Of a stretch of 42,825 nucleotides of DNA, positions 1 to 8,705 are shown one piece after another. The DNA comes from Okeania sp. SIO2B3 (GTDB taxonomy: Bacteria; Cyanobacteriota; Cyanobacteriia; Cyanobacteriales; Microcoleaceae). Each line of letters begins with the position of its first letter. The stretch's first letter is position 1. A program made the translations under genes and the position numbers. The stretch lies in assembly GCF_010672525.1 (NCBI RefSeq), contig NZ_JAAHGH010000063.1:1-42825 (forward strand), given 5' to 3'. The notes below the pieces were generated by a model. It did not search any database. It was not told where the DNA came from and was given only the letters and a program-made list of their open reading frames with translations.

Positions 1-325
1 ATTGTGGGATTGGGATGACTCAAGCATCCAGAACCTGGATTGATTTTGGCCACTCGTGTCGGCCAACACACTGACCAGTTGATTACAGAATTAATTGCCA
101 ACGCCAGGAAGGGAAAACCAACTGACTAGCAGTGGCATACTGATGATTGGGGTGGGTTAGAGCGAATTCTCCCAGAAGAAGTAAACACATTATTGGCAAA
201 GACCAGACACAGCAGTTAGAGCTTTGCTAGATTGTCAGACAGCAGATAGGTAGGTGGCATCGCACCCCAGAATAAATTTGGTAAGGTCTGGGCACAGACA
301 GAGAGCACAGTGAGGTTAGCGTTCG
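1..325 (+). pseudogene. IS1-like transposase relic (3' part)
   Basis: Reading the plus strand with frame changes gives pieces such as TDDWGGLERILPEEV and, later, QNKFGKVWAQTESTVRL. These resemble the C-terminal half of cyanobacterial IS1-type transposases (TDDWGGY..LP, then RQNKFGKVWEQT..TRL). In-frame stops and frame changes mean it is dead. It is cut by the window edge on the left and by a small dispersed repeat (agcgttcgctccgcg, around 318-345) on the right. Family assignment rests on recall of motif order, so it is moderate. Confidence 0.5.
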
Positions 326-514
326 CTCCGCGTGGCGTTACTCTGTATCGCTCCTTGGAGTTGGAAGGACCTAATTACTTATCCCACACTTTGCGCTATG
401 CACTACCGAGTATTTTTCAACCTTTTTCTCTTATAGTTTCCCTCTACCTCTTGATTCGTGACTCCTGGCAAAATACTCCTGGCAAAAAAAACTGAATCAC
501 CGACAAAGATATGA

Positions 515-1060
515 TCGGGAGTTCTATATGTATTCTTTGGGGATATGCTGTTTTTGGGTTGAATAAAAAGTCATGTGCAGGGGCGAGTAGATCCCAATGA
601 TTACATACTATCACGATTTTTTTGAGGATGCAAGAGGAAATACCTTGCCGTTTTTTTTGGAGCTTCACAGGATGATAATTTGATTTGGTTGTGAATATAG
701 CGATCGCTTCTATGATGAGTAAATATTATGGATGTGTTGATGGGGTGAAAATTTTTCCTGTAACCACTTCTTTTTGGAGTGCTGCACAGGATGATAAATT
801 TTCTCTGCTTTGATGGTGTGAGTATCCGTTCTATTATGTATTCTGTGGCGATATACTGTTTTTTGGTTGAATAAAAAGTCATGCTTAGGGGCGAGTAGAT
901 ACCAATGATTACATACTATCACGATTTTTTTGAGGATGCAAGAGGAAATACCTTGCCGTTTTTTTTGGAGCTTCACAGGATGATAATTTGATTTGGTTGT
1001 GAATAATAGCGTTGGCAGAGCAAGTGCGGTAGCTACATCGCTTCTACATGAGTAAATATA
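515..1060. repeat. Imperfect tandem duplication, period about 305 bp
   Basis: The block at about 540-710 recurs at about 845-1050, nearly identical over about 165 bp (both contain gattacatactatcacgatt). A diverged third portion lies around 765-845. The second copy carries an extra segment of about 26 bases inside the position that is an intact HIP1 site (agcgatcgctt) in the first copy. Open frames across it are repeated in step with the duplication and do not look like genes. Confidence 0.8.
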
Positions 1061-1061
1061 T

Positions 1062-1175
1062 GGCGTTGCATAGAGTGCGGGATGAATTTTAGGCTCTCGA
1101 ACACAGGAAGTATAAAAAACACGCCCATGGGATTTACCTTCTGCCAAAAGTTTCATCCCTTAATTGAGCAACGCC
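1062..1175. mobile_element. MITE-like element, ggcgttgc ends
   Basis: Terminal inverted repeats ggcgttgc (1062-1069) and gcaacgcc (1168-1175) enclose an inner inverted pair gggatgaa/ttcatccc. About 114 bp, with no coding capacity. It sits at the edge of the duplicated block. Confidence 0.5.
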
Positions 1176-1235
1176 TAAAATTCAGGCAACTCAAAATTTT
1201 CCGTTCTTCAATCTTCCTTTGATTGTCAAATTATC

Positions 1236-1327
1236 AGAACTTACGCATAAGGTAGGAAAAATTAGGATTTGAGATGGCTTTCCTGTGGATCGCTTCGGAC
1301 AGAAATATTTTGTAATGCGTAAGTTCT
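1236..1327. mobile_element. MITE-like element, agaacttacgcat ends
   Basis: Perfect 13-base inverted ends agaacttacgcat (1236-1248) and atgcgtaagttct (1315-1327) bound a 92-bp non-coding element. The ends are related to the caggacttacgca ends of the elements at 7287 and 14950, so it probably belongs to the same superfamily. Confidence 0.6.
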
Positions 1328-1464
1328 ATCCCTCTTTCTTCTTACTTTTGACTTCTGCTACATGATATTATTAGAAATCCTGATATTTAGCCCAAAATAT
1401 TTCTTTTGAGTATCAAAACAAGATATAATAATTTATACTATCAAAACTTTGCTTATAAGTACCT

Positions 1465-3471
1465 ATGATCGAGCTACATTTTCAATCCCAACTGCAAAAA
1501 AGAAAAAATCCATTTGGAAGTAGTCGAGTCGATCATCCTTTTCAGACACATAGCGATGCAGATAATGTTTTTAGCCAAGAATTTCATAGAATACAATCTA
1601 CTCTCAAAGATATTAAACAAGATATTAATCATCAAAGTAAAGGGGTTGTTGTAGTAGGAGAACCAGGGTTTGGCAAAACTCACCTGATGATGCGGCTAGC
1701 AAATAGCAGATTAAAAACTAACCGACTCTTATTTATCCGTCAACCTAATAATCCTGATGCTATTATTTATCATATTTATAGTCGTATACTTGAATCGCTC
1801 ATTAGATGTATACCAAAAATCAACTATACTCAACTAGAATATTTGATTGCTAATAGTTGTGCCAAAATTTTTCAAGAAATTATTATAGACAATCCAGATT
1901 TGTACCCAAAAAAAGAAAGTAAAAAAGACCAGGCAATTATAGAGTTAGTCAAAAATGGAAATCTGAAATTACTCTCTTTTTTATCATCAGATACTCAAGC
2001 AAAACGAGAGTTTTGGGAACATATAGAAAATCGAGCTTATATGTGGTGGAGTACAAATTATTCAACGGCAGGATACGCACCAGAAATATTCAAAGGAATT
2101 ATCAAGTTTTGTGGATATAGAGCTATAGATTATCGTCGCATCATTCGAGAATGGTTGGCAATGAATGATGTACCTCAAAAATTATTAGATAAAGTTAAAA
2201 TAGCATCTTGGAATAAAAGTATAGATCGAGAAGAAGTATCTCTAGAAGTGTTAAAAGTATTAGGTTATTTATCACTTTTAGATGAACCTTTAATTATTGT
2301 CTTTGACCAGTTAGAAGGTTTAGGCAGGGAATACAATCAGAATCTTTTACACAGTTTTGGAGAAGCAATTAAAGAAATTTTTACTCATATTCCTAATAGC
2401 TTGATTATCCTAAATTTATTCCCCGACCGATGGGAGCAGTTTCAAAAAGAGTTTGATGATTCTATTGTAGATAGAATTTCTCAGTGTCAAGTATTCTTAC
2501 ATAAACCATCTGAAGAACAACTAATAGCAATTCTAAATGAAAAATCTAAGTCTATTAATCTATCGATAGAACAAATTTTTACGCCACAAGAAATTCAGAG
2601 GATATTAAGTAAAAATTCTATCCGCTCAATTATTAATTCTGCTGCAGATTTCTATAATTATAAAATTCATAATATTCCCCTGCCCGATTATCTAAAAATT
2701 GATACCAATAGTCAAATAACACTACAGAATAATTCCAATTTACCAAATTTAGCCTCAGATATTAAACAAATTAAAGAACTTGTTCTGAAGATAGCTGAAA
2801 AACTGAATATTGAATCGAATCTAGAAGTAAAAATTGAGCAAAATAGTGAAACATATATTTATCAGGAGACTCAAGCGGATGTCAATAAAATTATCGGAGA
2901 TTACCTGAATCAAAAATATCAGCAAATAGAAGAAGAATATAGTGAGTCTCAAATTATTACAAGTAGTGATGACCGGGGAAAATTGGAAAAAATTTTTGAA
3001 TCGTTGAAAATAATTCAATCATCTCTCAAGTTAGACTTTCTCACATTAGATAGACCGAAAAAAATTCCAGATCACCTGGTGATTCAAACAGAAACTCAAG
3101 GTTACGTTATCGGTTTTTTATATGATGGAGGTAACGCCTTTTTTTCTAGGATGACTAACTGGAATCAATTAGCAGCAAAAAATTCTCACCTCAAGTTTTA
3201 TCTATATAGAGATGCTAGAGGATATCAAGTTAGTGGTGAAAAAAGTATGGCAGAATTAGATAAATTTAAAAATTCAGATAATGGCGAATATATTGTTTTA
3301 ATCAAAGATGAACGGATTACTTTTGAACTTCTCTATCAAATAATTGTAGATATTCAAAATCTTGATTTTGAAGCTAAGTTGGATGAAGCGTTATCAATTA
3401 TTTTAAAAAAATACTCCCATCATTCATTATTAAAAATAGCAATAGAAGCGATCGGAAATTTTGAAGTCTAG
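1465..3471 (+). CDS. AAA/ORC-like ATPase with uncharacterised C-terminal domain
   Basis: 668 residues. The N-terminal half is a P-loop ATPase: Walker A GEPGFGKTH at residues 65-73 after a leader containing NPFGSS, and Walker B IIVFDQLEGLG near residue 280. A region containing LILNLFPDRWEQF near 315 follows, then a predicted helical lid. The 420-500 region is charged and coiled-coil-like. The last about 170 residues (DRPKKIPDHLVIQTETQ onward) form a separate alpha/beta domain that I do not recognise. The arrangement resembles ORC/Cdc6- or STAND-like ATPases of bacterial defence loci, but no effector motif is visible, so the role is open. The gene stands alone apart from the broken ORF directly downstream. 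ATG start at 1465 without an evident Shine-Dalgarno. AT-rich like the rest of the window. Confidence 0.8.
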   Translation: MIELHFQSQLQKRKNPFGSSRVDHPFQTHSDADNVFSQEFHRIQSTLKDIKQDINHQSKGVVVVGEPGFGKTHLMMRLANSRLKTNRLLFIRQPNNPDAIIYHIYSRILESLIRCIPKINYTQLEYLIANSCAKIFQEIIIDNPDLYPKKESKKDQAIIELVKNGNLKLLSFLSSDTQAKREFWEHIENRAYMWWSTNYSTAGYAPEIFKGIIKFCGYRAIDYRRIIREWLAMNDVPQKLLDKVKIASWNKSIDREEVSLEVLKVLGYLSLLDEPLIIVFDQLEGLGREYNQNLLHSFGEAIKEIFTHIPNSLIILNLFPDRWEQFQKEFDDSIVDRISQCQVFLHKPSEEQLIAILNEKSKSINLSIEQIFTPQEIQRILSKNSIRSIINSAADFYNYKIHNIPLPDYLKIDTNSQITLQNNSNLPNLASDIKQIKELVLKIAEKLNIESNLEVKIEQNSETYIYQETQADVNKIIGDYLNQKYQQIEEEYSESQIITSSDDRGKLEKIFESLKIIQSSLKLDFLTLDRPKKIPDHLVIQTETQGYVIGFLYDGGNAFFSRMTNWNQLAAKNSHLKFYLYRDARGYQVSGEKSMAELDKFKNSDNGEYIVLIKDERITFELLYQIIVDIQNLDFEAKLDEALSIILKKYSHHSLLKIAIEAIGNFEV

Positions 3472-3472
3472 C

Positions 3473-3667
3473 TTGATTAAAGAAGGTTTTAGATACCCTG
3501 AACAAATTGGTAAGTTTTTAATAATTAAACAATCAGAATAATTTCAAATAAATTCTCAACTCCACAAACTTAAACAGCAATCAAGTTTACTGCTAGATTC
3601 AGAATTTATTAAAAAAATCTTTGCTTTTCTTGAAAATAAAAAATATGATGATAGTATTCAGATTTGA
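3473..3667 (+). pseudogene. Broken small ORF behind the AAA ATPase
   Basis: One frame stays open from the end of the ATPase gene to 3667 except for a single in-frame TAA (about 3539-3541). It reads LIKEGFRYPEQIGKFLIIKQ before the stop and later LLLDSEFIKKIFAFLENKKY. Composition is protein-like (Lys, Ile, Phe rich). The frame begins in the +1 frame over the end of the ATPase gene, which would fit a translationally coupled second gene now interrupted, or a frameshifted extension. Family not recognised. Confidence 0.35.
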
Positions 3668-3690
3668 AACTATTAATTGACTAAATAAGT

Positions 3691-4395
3691 ATGTTGCTTC
3701 AAAATACACAAATGACTGCACAAAATTTCCTTGCACAACTTGATGAGATTATTGAAAAACAACATTTACTTAAGCACTCTTTCTACCAAATGTGGAATGA
3801 AGGAAAACTTTCTCTAGAAATGTTGCAAGAGTATGCTCAAGAATATTATCTACAAGTCCATTATTTTCCCACTTATGTTAGTGCTACTCATGCAGCTTGT
3901 GATGATTTAGAAACTCGTAAAATGCTCTTAGAAAATCTCATGGAAGAGGAAATGGGAGCAGCAAATCATCCCGAATTATGGTTACGTTTTGCGGAAGGTT
4001 TGGGTGTAAAACGAGAAGCAGTTAAAAATAGGCAACATTTAGGAAAAACCAAGGAATCTGTCAGTATTCTCAAAGAGTTATCCCGCAGTAAAAATCCGGC
4101 CAAAGGTTTAGCAGCTCTTTATGCTTATGAGTCTCAAATTCCCGAAGTTGCTACTACTAAAATTGCTGGTTTGAAAGAATTTTATGGCATTAATTCTGAA
4201 GCAGCTTTGGCATTTTTTCAAGTACATGAAAAAGCTGATGAAATTCACAGCCAAGTTACACGAGAAGCTTTAGTAAAGATGTGTGAAACTGATGTTCAAA
4301 AACAGGAAGCATTATCAGCAGCAGCTAAGGCAGTAGATGCTTTAAATTTATTGCTTGATGGTGTTTATGAAGAATATTGTCAAGCTGTGAATTAA
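3691..4395 (+). CDS. CADD/TenA-like metal-dependent oxygenase, putative folate (pABA) role
   Basis: 234 residues, all-helical, matching the TenA/PqqC-like heme-oxygenase-fold family called CADD. The metal-ligand pattern is visible: EYYLQVHYF near 50, MEEEMG..NH near 90-100, YAYESQIPE near 145, and FQVHEKADEIH near 180. Chlamydial CADD makes para-aminobenzoate for folate, using its own tyrosine and a di-metal site. By family this protein is a candidate for the same step, replacing PabABC. There are two possible starts: ATG at 3691 (MLLQNTQM) and ATG at 3712 (MTAQNFLAQL). The second starts at the usual family beginning and may be the real one. No Shine-Dalgarno decides it. Monocistronic. Confidence 0.8.
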   Translation: MLLQNTQMTAQNFLAQLDEIIEKQHLLKHSFYQMWNEGKLSLEMLQEYAQEYYLQVHYFPTYVSATHAACDDLETRKMLLENLMEEEMGAANHPELWLRFAEGLGVKREAVKNRQHLGKTKESVSILKELSRSKNPAKGLAALYAYESQIPEVATTKIAGLKEFYGINSEAALAFFQVHEKADEIHSQVTREALVKMCETDVQKQEALSAAAKAVDALNLLLDGVYEEYCQAVN

Positions 4396-5042
4396 TTATT
4401 AGTTAACATCTTGAATGATTAGTTGAATTAAGTAGGGACTAGGGGTTTTGTATATCTTCTAGTCTCTAGAAGAAGGAAGAAGGAAGAAGGAAAAACGGTG
4501 TTGGTGAATCAAGTAGGAAGAGGTATATCACCGAACTGGAGATAATGAATTAAAAGTCTGAGAGAATGCTTGAGCATATCTTAGAAATTTGGAGTAGCAT
4601 AAAGTTCGACGATGGAGTCTTGCATACTTCAACAATTAATAATTAATAATTAATAATTAATAATTACCTCTCCTAGAAAACGGATAGGATTGACTAATCA
4701 TGAAAATTTTTATTTATTATCCCCTTAAAAGGGGAGGCTTTAAACCACAATTTTTCGATAATACCTTACAGCGGTTTTCATTTCGGTAGACCACAGTAGT
4801 AGCTCGTCATGACTAAAATTGTGGGTAAACACAGACCGATAATATTGAATTTACTGCCTTCTTAGCAATTGCTTTACCCACATTCTAAAGCTAGAAACGC
4901 TAGTAGGGACGTTCCATGGAACGTCCCTACTGTGTTTTAATTGGACGTGAGGTCATTAATATGAAAAGCGCTGTAATTACTCTAAAATTACGACTGTATT
5001 TTTCTGCTTTCTATTTACTAACACCATTTTTTTTGTTTGAGC
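4396..5042. repeat. Repeat-filled spacer
   Basis: No gene seen. It holds a ggaagaa-type tandem repeat (4469-4493), an aattaat heptamer array (4634-4666), a dispersed repeat that starts cctctcc.aga and ends with ccccttaaaaggggagg (about 4667-4790, related to 10990-11225 and 38790-38880), an inverted pair gtgggtaaa/tttaccca (about 4821/4873), and a perfect 30-bp palindrome (4902-4931). Confidence 0.7.
4902..4931. repeat. Perfect 30-bp palindrome
   Basis: agtagggacgttcc followed by its exact reverse complement, centred on ccatgg. It has no T-run, so it is not an obvious terminator. It resembles the gtaggg..cccta palindromes dispersed in cyanobacterial genomes; a split relative lies at about 7311-7362. 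Confidence 0.85.
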
Positions 5043-5846
5043 ATGGCAAATTTAATCTTACTATTTCTGTTAAGTATTACTCAGGTTTTAGGAGATATTT
5101 GGTTAAGTAAAGCCATGAAACAATTTGGGAAAGTTAATGTAGTTAATCCCGAAAATTGGATACCGTTAATAGGTTATTTACTGACAAATTTTTGGATTTG
5201 GTTAGGGGTAATTTTTCTGATGATTTCTCTGGGATTGTACCTGACTGTTATTTCTAAATTTGACCTGAGTTATGTACTCTCAATGCACTCTTCAACTTAT
5301 TTGTTAAATGCTTTATTTGCTTGGTTGATTTTAGGCGAAACAATTTCAAATCTGCGGTGGATAGGAACTTTGATTATAACTATTGGTGTATTGATTGTGG
5401 GTTTAAGTAAACCTCTTTATGAAGATAGACAAAACCATAATTTTCACATCCTATTAATGGCATTATCTTTTAGTTTTTATCGGTCTAACACTTGGTTAGC
5501 GATCGCGATAATTGCTTTGGCAGATTCAACAGGAGATTTATGTCTTGCCAGAGGAATGAAGGAAATTGGAGAAGTGAATTTACAATCAATGAAAAATATC
5601 GTTAAACAAGTAGGTAAAATCATCATAAATCCTTTAATTATTGGTGGAGTTTTTTGTCAAACAATTGCTTTTTTATCATTAATTTCAGTCTTAAGTTGGG
5701 CAGATGTTAGTTTTGTCCGACCTGCCACAGCCTTGACTTATGTTTGTAGTATTTTAGGAGCGAAAATTTGGCTAAAAGAAAAGGTTTCTCAAGGTAGATT
5801 TATCGGCATTATTTTTATTGTTATTGGTCTGATAGTTAATAGATAA
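5043..5846 (+). CDS. DMT-superfamily transporter (duplicated SMR/EamA-like)
   Basis: About 267 residues of mostly hydrophobic helices, 8-10 predicted transmembrane segments. It has two SMR-like halves of about 130 residues: QVLGDIWLSKAMKQFGKVN in half one aligns with ADSTGDLCLARGMKEIGEVN in half two, a clear internal duplication typical of EamA-like permeases. The second half ends with the usual GxIxIxxGLIV-like helix. Substrate cannot be read from sequence (small metabolites, amines or drugs are known for the superfamily). The ATG at 5043 is preferred to the TTG at 5037. It is followed at once by ggaagaa and aattaat tandem repeats. No operon partner. Confidence 0.8.
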   Translation: MANLILLFLLSITQVLGDIWLSKAMKQFGKVNVVNPENWIPLIGYLLTNFWIWLGVIFLMISLGLYLTVISKFDLSYVLSMHSSTYLLNALFAWLILGETISNLRWIGTLIITIGVLIVGLSKPLYEDRQNHNFHILLMALSFSFYRSNTWLAIAIIALADSTGDLCLARGMKEIGEVNLQSMKNIVKQVGKIIINPLIIGGVFCQTIAFLSLISVLSWADVSFVRPATALTYVCSILGAKIWLKEKVSQGRFIGIIFIVIGLIVNR

Positions 5847-6030
5847 GGAAGAAGGAAGAAGGAAGAAATTATATTACCTAAAATTAATAATTAATAATTA
5901 ATAATTAAATAATTCGCACCTTGAAGCCTCCCCTTGATCGGGAAAAAAAGCGGTCGAGGGATGGCGTTCGCGTAGCGTCCCGGAGGGAACGGTCCCCTCG
6001 CCATATCCAATCGACCAAGACAGCGGTCGA
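5845..6030. repeat. Tandem heptamers plus dispersed repeat block
   Basis: ggaagaa array (5845-5869) and aattaat array (5882-5912), then a block of about 105 bp (5926-6030) containing gcctccccttgatcgggaaa, gcgttcgcgtagcgtcccgg and ccatatccaatcgaccaaga. An inverted copy of the block, with extra inserted segments, occupies about 11049-11187. The block cuts the 5' end off the beta-propeller gene that follows. Confidence 0.75.
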
Positions 6031-6801
6031 TCTTCTCCTGCTATCTCTAGTGATGGTAGGTTTGTCGCATTTTCTTCTGTTGCTGATAATTTGGTGTCAG
6101 GAGATACCAATGGAGCGTGGGATGTATTCGTCCATGACCGACAAACAGGTGTCACTAGCTTGGTTTCTGTCAACTCCGCAGGAGAACTGGGAAATGATTC
6201 CTCCGATGACCCCTCTATTTCTGCAGATGGACGCTTCATCGCCTTTTCTTCTACTGCCGATAATTTGGTGTCAGGAGATACGAACGAGGTACAGGATATA
6301 TTTGTATACGATCAACAAACAGGTGTCACTAGCTTGGTTTTTGTCAATTCCTCAGGAGAACAGGGAAACAGAGATTCTCAAATTCCTATAATTTCTGCTG
6401 ATGGAAGTGAAATTTTGTTTAACTCTTTTGCCGACAACCTAGTGCCAGGAGATACTAATGAAAAGCAAAATATTTTTATACGGGAGCTAGAAACAGGTAT
6501 TACCACCCAATTTAATCCAGACTCTTCAGGAAATCAGGTTAATAGGAACTCCAGGATTTACTCTATGTCTAGCAATGGAAGATTTATCACTTTTTCCTCT
6601 TCTGTTGTAGATAACCTAGTACCTGGGGAGGAAAACTGTCAGATGTATATTCACGATCGCGAAACTGGAACCAACTCTTGCATTACAGCAGAATCACACC
6701 ATGGAAATTATATTGGTCGTAATACAATTTCCAACGATGGACGTTTTATAGCTTTTGAATCTGTTTCCATTCCTATTGAACACATCACATTTTCTCCCTA
6801 A
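6018..6801 (+). pseudogene. 5'-truncated TolB/PD40-type beta-propeller protein
   Basis: About 260 residues open to a TAA at 6799-6801. It is built from about five repeats of roughly 46 residues with the signature SADGRFIAFSSTADNLVSGD, then DIFVYDQQTGVTSLV. This is the PD40/TolB-like propeller repeat common in large secreted cyanobacterial proteins. No signal peptide or proper start exists: the frame runs upstream into the dispersed repeat block at 5926-6030. A GTG at 6091 lies inside a repeat. I read it as the 3' remnant of a larger gene. The Asp/Asn-rich turns (GDTN) could bind calcium, but that is conjecture. Confidence 0.65.
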
Positions 6802-6915
6802 ATCATTAACTTATGATACTTTGAAACAGCACTGACCAGGAGGGGAGGGGTTAGGGGTGGGTTAACTCCTAAGAAATATCCTAGCTATTTGTAGCAAAAA
6901 TTTATCAATTTGGTA

Positions 6916-7149
6916 TTAATTATTAATTGTTGAAGGGGCAGGGACACAATCGACTTGTGGCGACCTATCCGCAGTTCGAGTCATAACCTTTAAGTTGTCA
7001 GTGGGGTATTCTATTTTCCCTGATATATTGACTCTTTCTTCCTTAATAAAATCCTTACATTCTGCAATATTTCCACTACAGTAGAAGTTACTTTCGCTTA
7101 ATTTATCAAGACATATTGCTTTTGCCTCTAAAACTTCTTTTTTTGAGAT
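6916..7149 (-). pseudogene. C-terminal coding relic, family unknown
   Basis: An uninterrupted minus-strand frame of 77 codons reads ISKKEVLEAKAICLDKLSES, then FYCSGNIAECKDFIKEE, and ends CVPAPSTINN. The stop and last residues come from an aattaat-type repeat. Its 5' side stops exactly at an IS end (tttaatcagcaagccc at 7149-7165), so the rest of the gene was lost. The four cysteines suggest an exported or metal-binding protein, but I do not recognise it. Confidence 0.4.
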
Positions 7150-7171
7150 TTAATCAGCAAGCCCTAATTAG
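7149..7171. repeat. Isolated IS end (gcaagccctaatta)
   Basis: Same terminal sequence as the elements at 9886-10139, 14021-14918 and 34705-34979. No partner end in the right orientation nearby. Probably a remnant left after deletion. Confidence 0.5.
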
Positions 7172-7286
7172 TGATAAAAAAATTTTTGTTTGTAGTTTTG
7201 CTCTAGCCCATGAAATATCTATCTTCTTGCTCAAGCCCAACTACGAGAGCTTCTAACTTATAACTATTCAACCGGACATGATACAA

Positions 7287-7524
7287 CAGGACTTACGCAC
7301 AGAACCTACCTGTAGGGGCAATTCATGTTTGCGGAGCATTCCTGAGGAAATTGCGCCTACAAAAAACATTTATAGATGCTTTGCGTAATATCATGTCCGG
7401 TTGAATAATTAGACTTTGGTGGAAGGAAGGCAGGAGGCAGGAGGCAGGAGGCAGGAGGTTTTCTCAAGAGTGTCACCTTAATTTTATACACGCTCCGATG
7501 CTACCGGACATGATATAAGTCCCG
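7287..7524. mobile_element. MITE with caggacttacgca ends, split by a second MITE
   Basis: Left end caggacttacgca (7287-7299). The right end is interrupted: gcgtaa at 7383-7388, then the 127-bp element 7389-7515, then taagtcccg. Removing the inner element and one TAA restores tgcgtaagtcc(c)g, the expected inverted end. The interior carries a dispersed repeat tttgcggagcattcc inside a split gtaggggcaatt palindrome. Confidence 0.7.
7389..7515 (+). mobile_element. MITE, TATCATGTCCGG ends, 127 bp
   Basis: Inverted ends tatcatgtccgg and ccggacatgata, flanked on both sides by TAA (7386-7388 and 7516-7518), a 3-bp target duplication. The interior has four tandem ggaggca-like units. The copy at 10361-10487 has the same length in reverse orientation. 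Confidence 0.85.
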
Positions 7525-7544
7525 ATTACCCCGTTTCCTACTAA

Positions 7545-8705
7545 TTAAAACCGCATAATCCAAGGCAACTCTTCCATCACTGCCCGCAAAGAATCAACAT
7601 TACCTTTCCTTGTTAAAGCTTTTGCCGTATTTAACAACTTACCTTTCTTGATTGACTGATAAGCATCCTGCATCGACACTGCAATATTTTGCATTAGACT
7701 CGAATCTCGATAACAATTAATCATACATTTCGTACAACCATCCCTTACCAACTTTGAACTATCAAACTCATAAATAGAACACATTGGTTCATGCCAAAAA
7801 TGACAACGCCATAAGTTTAAATCCCAGTCCAGAAAAAAGAAGCGATAACCCGCCAGACAAGGATAATGCTGTTCCTCATCCTGTACAAATCTCTGCATTT
7901 CCTCCAGAGAAAGGGTGGGGTTAACTACACGAAATTTCTTTTTCAGTTGCTTCACCTTTTCGTAAGCTTGCCAGAGACTTTCATTGGTGTGAGTTACCAG
8001 ACCAGCATCAGAAAATCCCAGAAAATTAGAATCAAGCTTAGTTAATGGGTAAGAAAAAACCACTGACTCAAACCCAAGAGATGTCAGAAAATCAGGTAGT
8101 GCATCATAATCAACTAAATGACTCATCGTCACAGAAGCAGTCGAATACATCCCAATATATTTCAGGACTTGGTTAGCTTCTTTGATTTTATTGCATACAC
8201 CAGGCAACCCACGATTTTTCTCGTGAATTTCTTCAGTGGCAGCATCAACTGATATAATTAAACTAGACAAACCTGCATCAGCCAATTCGTGAATTTTGCT
8301 CGGCGTTAACAACCCACCGTTTGTCACCACCATCGGTTTTATTCCTAATCCTGCGGCATGGTCAACAAATGTGATGAGATTAGGATTAAGAGTAGGCTCC
8401 CCACCTGTAAAAACTAGATATCTAATACCTTCTCGAAACAGGATATTAATGGAGTCTAATCCCTCATCAAGGCCGACAAACTGTGTTTGTTCTTTAGGAA
8501 AAGTATCCCGTGCAAAGTTGCAGAAACCACAATTAGCGTTACAAACATTGTTAATAGCAAATTGACAAAATCCTGGCCCCCCTGCCTGAAAAACTAGCTG
8601 TAAGGTATCTAGGATGCTAGTTGTAGTTGACATACCGCGATTTTTTTGTTTGGTGGTGAGTTTTGTACTGCTGTTCTCAGATGTTTTGTGGATGTTTGTT
8701 TTCAT
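7545..8705 (-). CDS. Radical SAM protein with C-terminal cysteine cluster
   Basis: 386 residues. The CxxxCxxC cluster is C55, C59, C62 (CNANCGFC), and the SAM-binding TGGEP motif is at 100-104, as in the radical SAM superfamily. The C-terminal part has cysteines in PCLAGY, RCHFW, MCS and a closing GCTKCMINC, like the auxiliary cluster region of SPASM/twitch proteins. It could modify a peptide or another small substrate; no precursor peptide is visible next to it. The start may be M25 (MSTTTSILDT), as the first 24 residues are polar and low in conservation signals. It stands alone among decayed genes; the 40 bp downstream belong to a MITE. Confidence 0.8.
   Translation of the reverse strand: MKTNIHKTSENSSTKLTTKQKNRGMSTTTSILDTLQLVFQAGGPGFCQFAINNVCNANCGFCNFARDTFPKEQTQFVGLDEGLDSINILFREGIRYLVFTGGEPTLNPNLITFVDHAAGLGIKPMVVTNGGLLTPSKIHELADAGLSSLIISVDAATEEIHEKNRGLPGVCNKIKEANQVLKYIGMYSTASVTMSHLVDYDALPDFLTSLGFESVVFSYPLTKLDSNFLGFSDAGLVTHTNESLWQAYEKVKQLKKKFRVVNPTLSLEEMQRFVQDEEQHYPCLAGYRFFFLDWDLNLWRCHFWHEPMCSIYEFDSSKLVRDGCTKCMINCYRDSSLMQNIAVSMQDAYQSIKKGKLLNTAKALTRKGNVDSLRAVMEELPWIMRF

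Larger units (their letters stand above)
6802..7544. other. Spacer of relics and nested MITEs
   Basis: Contains ggaggggttaggggtgggtt (about 6840-6862, repeated near 41535), a C-terminal coding relic on the minus strand, an IS-end fragment, and a nested pair of MITEs, listed separately. A lone MITE end attcaaccggacatgata lies at about 7267-7283. No intact gene. Confidence 0.6.

Noticed and set aside
310-1156. Several open frames (about 60-150 codons) on both strands at 310-1156
   Set aside because: They follow the tandem duplication and dispersed repeats, have skewed composition and repeat each other; no start signals or family resemblance.
5921-6391. Open frame of 156 codons overlapping the beta-propeller relic
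   Set aside because: Shadow of the propeller repeat in another frame; the propeller reading has clear repeat structure and this one has none.
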